Source: Epiperipatus broadwayi (lineage: Eukaryota; Onychophora; Udeonychophora; Euonychophora; Peripatidae). Taken from it: a DNA stretch of 64,000 bases. The notes under the pieces were generated by a model. It ran no database searches and was not told where the DNA came from. It saw nothing but the letters and a program-made list of their open reading frames with translations. The stretch's first letter is position 1. Each line of letters opens with the position of its first letter. The position numbers and the translations under genes were made by a program. Shown one piece after another: positions 59,331 to 64,000 of this stretch. Location: the NCBI GenBank assembly GCA_028023455.1, contig JAQFVV010000186.1, positions 312,001 through 376,000 of the forward strand, read 5' to 3'.

Positions 59331-60980
59331 ATATTCTGACTTCTAATTATAATATTGGAATCTTAAATTTCATTGTTTTGAGCATGGATGCATCCATGTT
59401 TCTTTATTACTAAAGTTTCTGTGTAAACAAAGTGTTTGTGATAATCAATCCATATATTGTACAAAAATTCAACAGCAGCACATCATTTGAGTTTATATTA
59501 TTAATAACTTTTGACTAACATTTAATATTTGTACACACATGTGCATTAGTCTTCAAAAAATGAATAGATTTGTTAATGGTATTTCTGTAATAATGTTATC
59601 TAACAAAAATAATATACTTTTTTTTTGAATGATATTAAAATTTGGGGTTCCAAGATTAGAAAATACTAAATTAGACCTTATAGAGAATCCAACACCTTAG
59701 CATTCTCCTTTCACTAATTCATCCAGCTTTCCAAAAAATTAGTAGTCATCTACCTGCTCCACTAAATCTCCTTTATATAGATGATGAGCTTCAGTAGGTT
59801 TAAATATGTCTAACTTAAATTTTCATGGTTCCTTAGCTGGTTCAGAAAAAAAACAATCTATTGAGTACTGCCACTGCCTTCTGAGTTAATACTATTAGTG
59901 ATATTATTTCTATTGCTTTAGTAAATAATCCATCAAACAAGATAATCTAATCCGATTCTGTGAGTCAGATTAGTTTTGTTTAATATAGATTCCAAATAAA
60001 TGAAGGCTTATAATAATTCAAACTAGCATGTCAGTTAATTTGATCGTATGATGTTTAATCTCCATAAATAATAAGTATATTCAACTTCGGTCTGGTCATC
60101 ACTTTACTATTAAACACAAGACAATTCTATTTGTACTAATAGTAATGAAAAACAATATTTCAGGATAACCTTTAAAAATACAAACATATTGACATCAATT
60201 TAGAATATGTAGACACACACCATATATATATGAATACAGGATGCTTTGCATAAATTCTATGATAATTTAAACATAAATTTGTTAATACATACTTCAAACA
60301 ACAGTTTTAAGATCATTATTTTTTGCTCGCAGTCTTGTAAATAATTTATCATTTTTGTTTACTTCTCCAATGCTGTAATTTTCTTATTGCAGAGTAAGAA
60401 AAGATCCTTTAATTGCTTCTGATCTCCATTGAAGTGTGGTCAGAATATAACTCGCACTTGGCTCCATGAAATGGAATGAAGGCGATTGCACATAATTGCT
60501 CATTTAAATTATTTATATTTGATTATGTAATCATTTTTTCTAAAGCTATGTATTTAAAATGATGATTTTGTTATGTATTGAGAATTTTAGTTTCCTAGAC
60601 AGACATTATAAAATGCAATTTAGAAAGGTATGATTTTAAATTTTCAAAATGTTCATTTCGTTCTCATTACTTTCAGTCAATAAGAAAAAATGCCTTAGAC
60701 CAATAGATTTCTTTCCTCCTGATTGCTTTTATTTGAAATTTGTCGTCTTAAAATACTCATATGTGAAGGAGTTAATATTTAATAAAAGAGAATTTTCATT
60801 AATAACTTTCCATTATTATTATTTATAGATGTTTTCTTAAATATCTATAAATTATTGGTTTTTTTCCTTCAATTGTATTTGTAATTCAAATTTTCAAACA
60901 TTTGTTCGTTTGTGTTTGTTCGTCTGTGCAACGAAGTGTTTTTTTTCTTTATAATCTAATGCTAAATGCACTTGTCAAGC
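59331..60980. other. AT-rich, no gene
   Basis: No repeat family or coding signal recognised. Confidence 0.4.
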
Positions 60981-61070
60981 GTTGTTAGCCAAGAGGTCAG
61001 CGCAGCTGCCTTGCAAGCAAGTAGTTGGTTGTAACCGGTTGTTGCGGGTTCGCCTCCTGGCCGATGCTAT
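60980..61070 (+). other. tRNA-like sequence (pseudo-tRNA or SINE head)
   Basis: A-box-like TAGCCAAGAGG (60986-60996) fits TRGCNNAGNGG, and GGTTCGCCTCC (61047-61057) fits the B box at 10 of 11. TTGCAAG between them could be an anticodon loop with anticodon GCA. The flanking anticodon stem does not pair, and an extra TTGGTTGTAACCGGTTG hairpin lies in the variable region. It is therefore not a functional tRNA, more likely a SINE head. It is clearly less AT-rich than its surroundings. Confidence 0.5.
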
Positions 61071-61289
61071 GACATATGGAAAAAAAAAGCACTTTCGATA
61101 AAAGTCTACTATGCATATATATGAGTGTACATGTTTCTGAAAATAATTTAATAGAAAATTAGACTGAAGAATTTAACAAAATATCCTTTTTATATTGCTT
61201 ATTTATAAATTCTTATTTAGATTTAATTAATAATTTATATTGATTGCTACATATTATTTAAAAGTAAATATATATGCCCATACCCATAA

Positions 61290-61380
61290 TATATATATGA
61301 GAGATAGTGACCTGGGCCAACTGTTGAGTGCTGGGTTCAGCATGAAATGCATCTTTTGGGGGTCATTTGTCTTTTATTGT
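61290..61380 (+). repeat. R3 fragment
   Basis: GAGAGATAGTGACCTGGGCC, AACTGTTGAGTGCTGGGTTC and AGCATGAAATGCATC match the inner part of R3 (9720-9775). Confidence 0.55.
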
Positions 61381-61444
61381 ATCTTTATTTATATGAATTT
61401 AAAAAGAATGGGGGGGTATGGAAGTTGTTTAATATATCTATAAA

Positions 61445-62675
61445 GTATTAATAATATGTTAAGTATATTTCTAATATATACATATAAACTAAATACACCA
61501 ATTATTACTAGCCCAAAATAAATTACAATGATTTCCCTACCAAGGCAAACCTCTCAACTGCTATATCTGGGAGCAATCTCTAAATATATAGACTTATAAA
61601 AATCTTACCTGGTAAAAATAATAATACAGCAGCGACTTGGGATTATAATTTAATCATAAATAGTGTAAATATAAGAATATTAATAGTATATATACATGTT
61701 AACAATTTATATACAGCATAAATGCTTACCTATCTGAAGGTGTTCTCAAATCATAATAAAGACCAGTGAGACCTGTTTTGTCTCTAGACTTGCTTTAATA
61801 TATTCAGAGGCAAATAACTCTGCAATATTAGCTATCAAGGACAAGGCAGTGTCAATGGTGTAGCTTCCAGGAGCAAGTAAGTGTTCCTTGGTTCTTTTCT
61901 AGACCAATTCTACACTATTAATTAGTGTTGCAAATAAGTTTTAAAAACTAAAATTGAGGATTTTGCATTGTTTGGTGAGAGAAAAAGCCAAAATGTACTT
62001 CAAAAAATAAACTTTAGATGGGAAAACGTTAGATAAAGTTCCACTCTGAAATACTTTAGTGACTGTCATTAATCAGATTCCATGGAATTAATATTGTTAT
62101 TGTGTGGATTGCCAATTCTTGCCATTTCAGAATGCTATTTGCTAATTTTACCAAAGAAAACAACATGGAGTAGACATTTACTTGTACACCGGTGATTTCC
62201 TTATCATCATGTGAGTCTATACATTATTGCTGAATGCCAGTGCCTGCTTATTAAGAAGAAAATGATACTATAAGAAAATGTCTAAATTAAATTCTCATAT
62301 CTTCTAGTTTATAGTTTTGAACATGAAGAATATGCTAAAGCTTTGAACTGTATATCAATGATTTTAAAAGAAAAGAGGAAAAAAGAAAGAAGTATTATAA
62401 TAGATTGGTATTGAAAAGAACTTAACTCCAGATATTTCTTTGCATTCATAAATTAAATGTTTAAAATGGAAAAAAAAAACCCTAGTCATCCCCAAGAATT
62501 AAGGTTAAATTTGTATTTACTTTTAATATATATATATATATCAATACACATTTATAAATTAATCTATATTTATATCTATATAGATATGCATGTGAAATAA
62601 TATGATTTTATTTTAAACCCATCAAATACAGTTATTGATTTTTTATTTATTTATTGTAAATACGTACATATACTG
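61445..62675. other. AT-rich, no gene
   Basis: 61720-61920 is slightly less AT-rich but has no extended frame or known repeat. A TA run lies at 62527-62541. Confidence 0.4.
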
Positions 62676-62679
62676 TTAT

Positions 62680-63151
62680 GTTTGTGTGTAAACTTTATAT
62701 TTTTAAATACAAACAACTTGAAAGTAATAACCCACAAATAGACAATCCCATAAGCCAACCTAGTGTGACTATACATAATGTAGGGAAACCACTCATCAAC
62801 TATATATTCTTAGGAAAAAGTGGAGAAATCAGGAGGAACCTCATAGATAAGTATATGAAATTTCTACTGTGTTGCTTTTGGCAGTGTGGCTCAGTTGGTT
62901 AGAGCATTGCCTTAAAATGCAATACTCAAGAATCTAAAAGTCCAGGTTTGAATCCCATGCTAGTATTGTCACTGGTCAAGCCAGCAATACCTGAAGAAGA
63001 GGGGAGAATAATACCTTTCAAAACTTTGTGCATTTTCTAATCTGTTTGATGTGCTATTACTAGCAGTTGAATGTATTTGGAACATTTAAATAAAATTAAA
63101 TTTTTCTAAACACATTGAATACTCATATTAGATGATGGAAATAGTCCAATG
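62680..63151 (+). mobile_element. P2 3' end with complete tRNA-like module and tail
   Basis: From 62715 the frame reads NNPQIDNPISQPS, matching the end of the P2 coding sequence at 54590. A conserved untranslated stretch follows (GGAAAAAGTGGAGAAATCAG at 62814-62833; AAATTTCTACTG at 62858-62869). Then comes a tRNA-like head: A box TGGCTCAGTTGG (62887-62898) fits TRGCNNAGTNGG fully, and B box GGTTTGAATCC (62945-62955) fits at 10 of 11. The middle (CCTGAAGAAGAGGGGAGAAT) and tail ending GATGATGGAAATAGTCC follow. The copy is 5'-truncated near 62700. This is the most complete module in the window. Confidence 0.8.
62887..62955 (+). promoter_or_regulatory. Candidate Pol III internal promoter (A and B boxes)
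   Basis: A-box TGGCTCAGTTGG and B-box GGTTTGAATCC are 58 bp apart, within the range of type 2 Pol III promoters. The intervening GCCTTAAAATGCAATACTCA replaces a normal anticodon arm. In the minus copy (54375-54426) the A-box reads TGGCTCAATTGG. Confidence 0.55.
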
Positions 63152-63154
63152 TAA

Positions 63155-64000
63155 AAATAAAACGTTTTACATCTATATATTTATTTTTTTATTTTATATA
63201 ATCCTGAGATAAATCATTAGTCAACTTTTTATTTAAAATTTCTAGCCTTAGTTTCAAACACAGATTAAGTTACTCTTGATTAGATAGTCTTTACAGTAAG
63301 AAACATATTTGCAAAATATTGTTCATTAAAATATAGTAATATTAAAAATACACGCACCATTATTGAATAACTGTGAGAATTTATTTATTATTTTATTAAA
63401 TGTGAATCTTTTATTAAAGTATATAACGGTTTTAGCTTATGCGGAAATATATAAATCTTGTATGTGAAGTTTAAGTTACATTAGGGATAGTTGCACTTCT
63501 TCACATTATCGACGCAGTCATCTCAACCAGCCTTCTGATTTTTGGTTTCAATATATAAATTAGAAATATATTTTAATTATCAATTGCTTTATGAACAAAG
63601 CCTACTTGGCTTTTGCTCGTGTTAATAAAATAAAACAATATAATGCAGTTGCTTATTAAAATATATTTAAAGATTATTTATATGAAATAATAATACGAGT
63701 TGATAACTTATATATTATTATTTCATGCAAATATTATTTAAATATATTTTAATTATCAGCTACATTACATTCTTTTAATCTAATAACGGGAGCAGAGCTG
63801 TGGTACAGCTAGTAACAAGAAGTCAAAACAATAATTTATTTTTACTGATTTTAATCCCTTTTTTTCTTATTTAAAATGTAGATCATTTTATTCAATGATT
63901 GTTCTTTTTTAAATTTCTATCAATATTCAAATCTACTTAAAAACATGTCCCAATTGAATTTTGGTCAGTTTATATTCCTTTGTGCGCTAAAATTAAAAAA
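63155..64000. other. AT-rich, no gene
   Basis: No coding, RNA or repeat-family signal recognised. AATTATCA/ATATTATTATTTCATG near 63680-63760 forms weak inverted matches. Confidence 0.4.

Noticed and set aside
62887-62960. Functional tRNA gene
   Set aside because: A and B boxes are good but no anticodon stem-loop or acceptor stem can be folded, and the sequence continues into the repeat tail.

Overview
This window looks like intergenic or deep intronic DNA from a very AT-rich animal nuclear genome, probably an invertebrate. The signs are retrotransposon families typical of animals (several non-LTR LINE lineages and two Penelope-like lineages carrying GIY-YIG endonuclease sequence), long foldback repeats, tRNA-like Pol III promoter modules, and no dense operon-like coding. 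I cannot name the species. No complete host protein-coding gene is visible. Nearly every supported coding stretch is a decayed mobile-element remnant, so the genes do not form a pathway; the interactions are between elements (insertions into one another, inverted pairs, shared 3' modules).

Layout. 1-1720 is a decayed LINE (called LINE-B here), followed by a foldback of a 3'-tail repeat (1799-2022) and a cluster of tRNA-headed repeats (2850-3525). 3537-6410 holds a LINE-A reverse transcriptase on the minus strand, broken by insertions, between two copies of a foldback element (FB1). 7093-10336 carries a foldback, an LTR end with a primer-binding-site-like sequence, a cluster of another dispersed repeat (R3), and a 277-bp palindrome. 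10740-12420 is less AT-rich, with a weak minus-strand coding remnant. 12420-30200 is mostly very AT-rich sequence with scattered repeats (FB1, R3, R5, R6) and one weak candidate exon at 22439. 30205-35120 is a head-to-head pair of Penelope-like copies (P1). 35450-37800 has unrecognised minus-strand coding remnants. 38150-50030 is repeat-sprinkled AT-rich DNA. 50930-59330 is again rich in elements: LINE-A, two RTE-like LINE-C copies, a second Penelope-like family (P2) and a zinc-knuckle remnant. The right end holds a tRNA-like sequence (60986) and a second P2 3' end (62680-63151).

Two observations stand out. First, P2 occurs twice with the same 3' junction: the end of the coding sequence, a conserved untranslated stretch, then a tRNA-like module with A and B boxes and a shared tail. 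The tRNA-like module therefore seems to be part of the element rather than a chance insertion. Second, FB1 is an inverted-repeat element present in at least seven copies of about 617 to 63 bp, each flanked by its own 11-15 bp direct repeat. Target duplications of that length are unusual for cut-and-paste MITEs and suggest a retroposed foldback element with a graded series of deletions.
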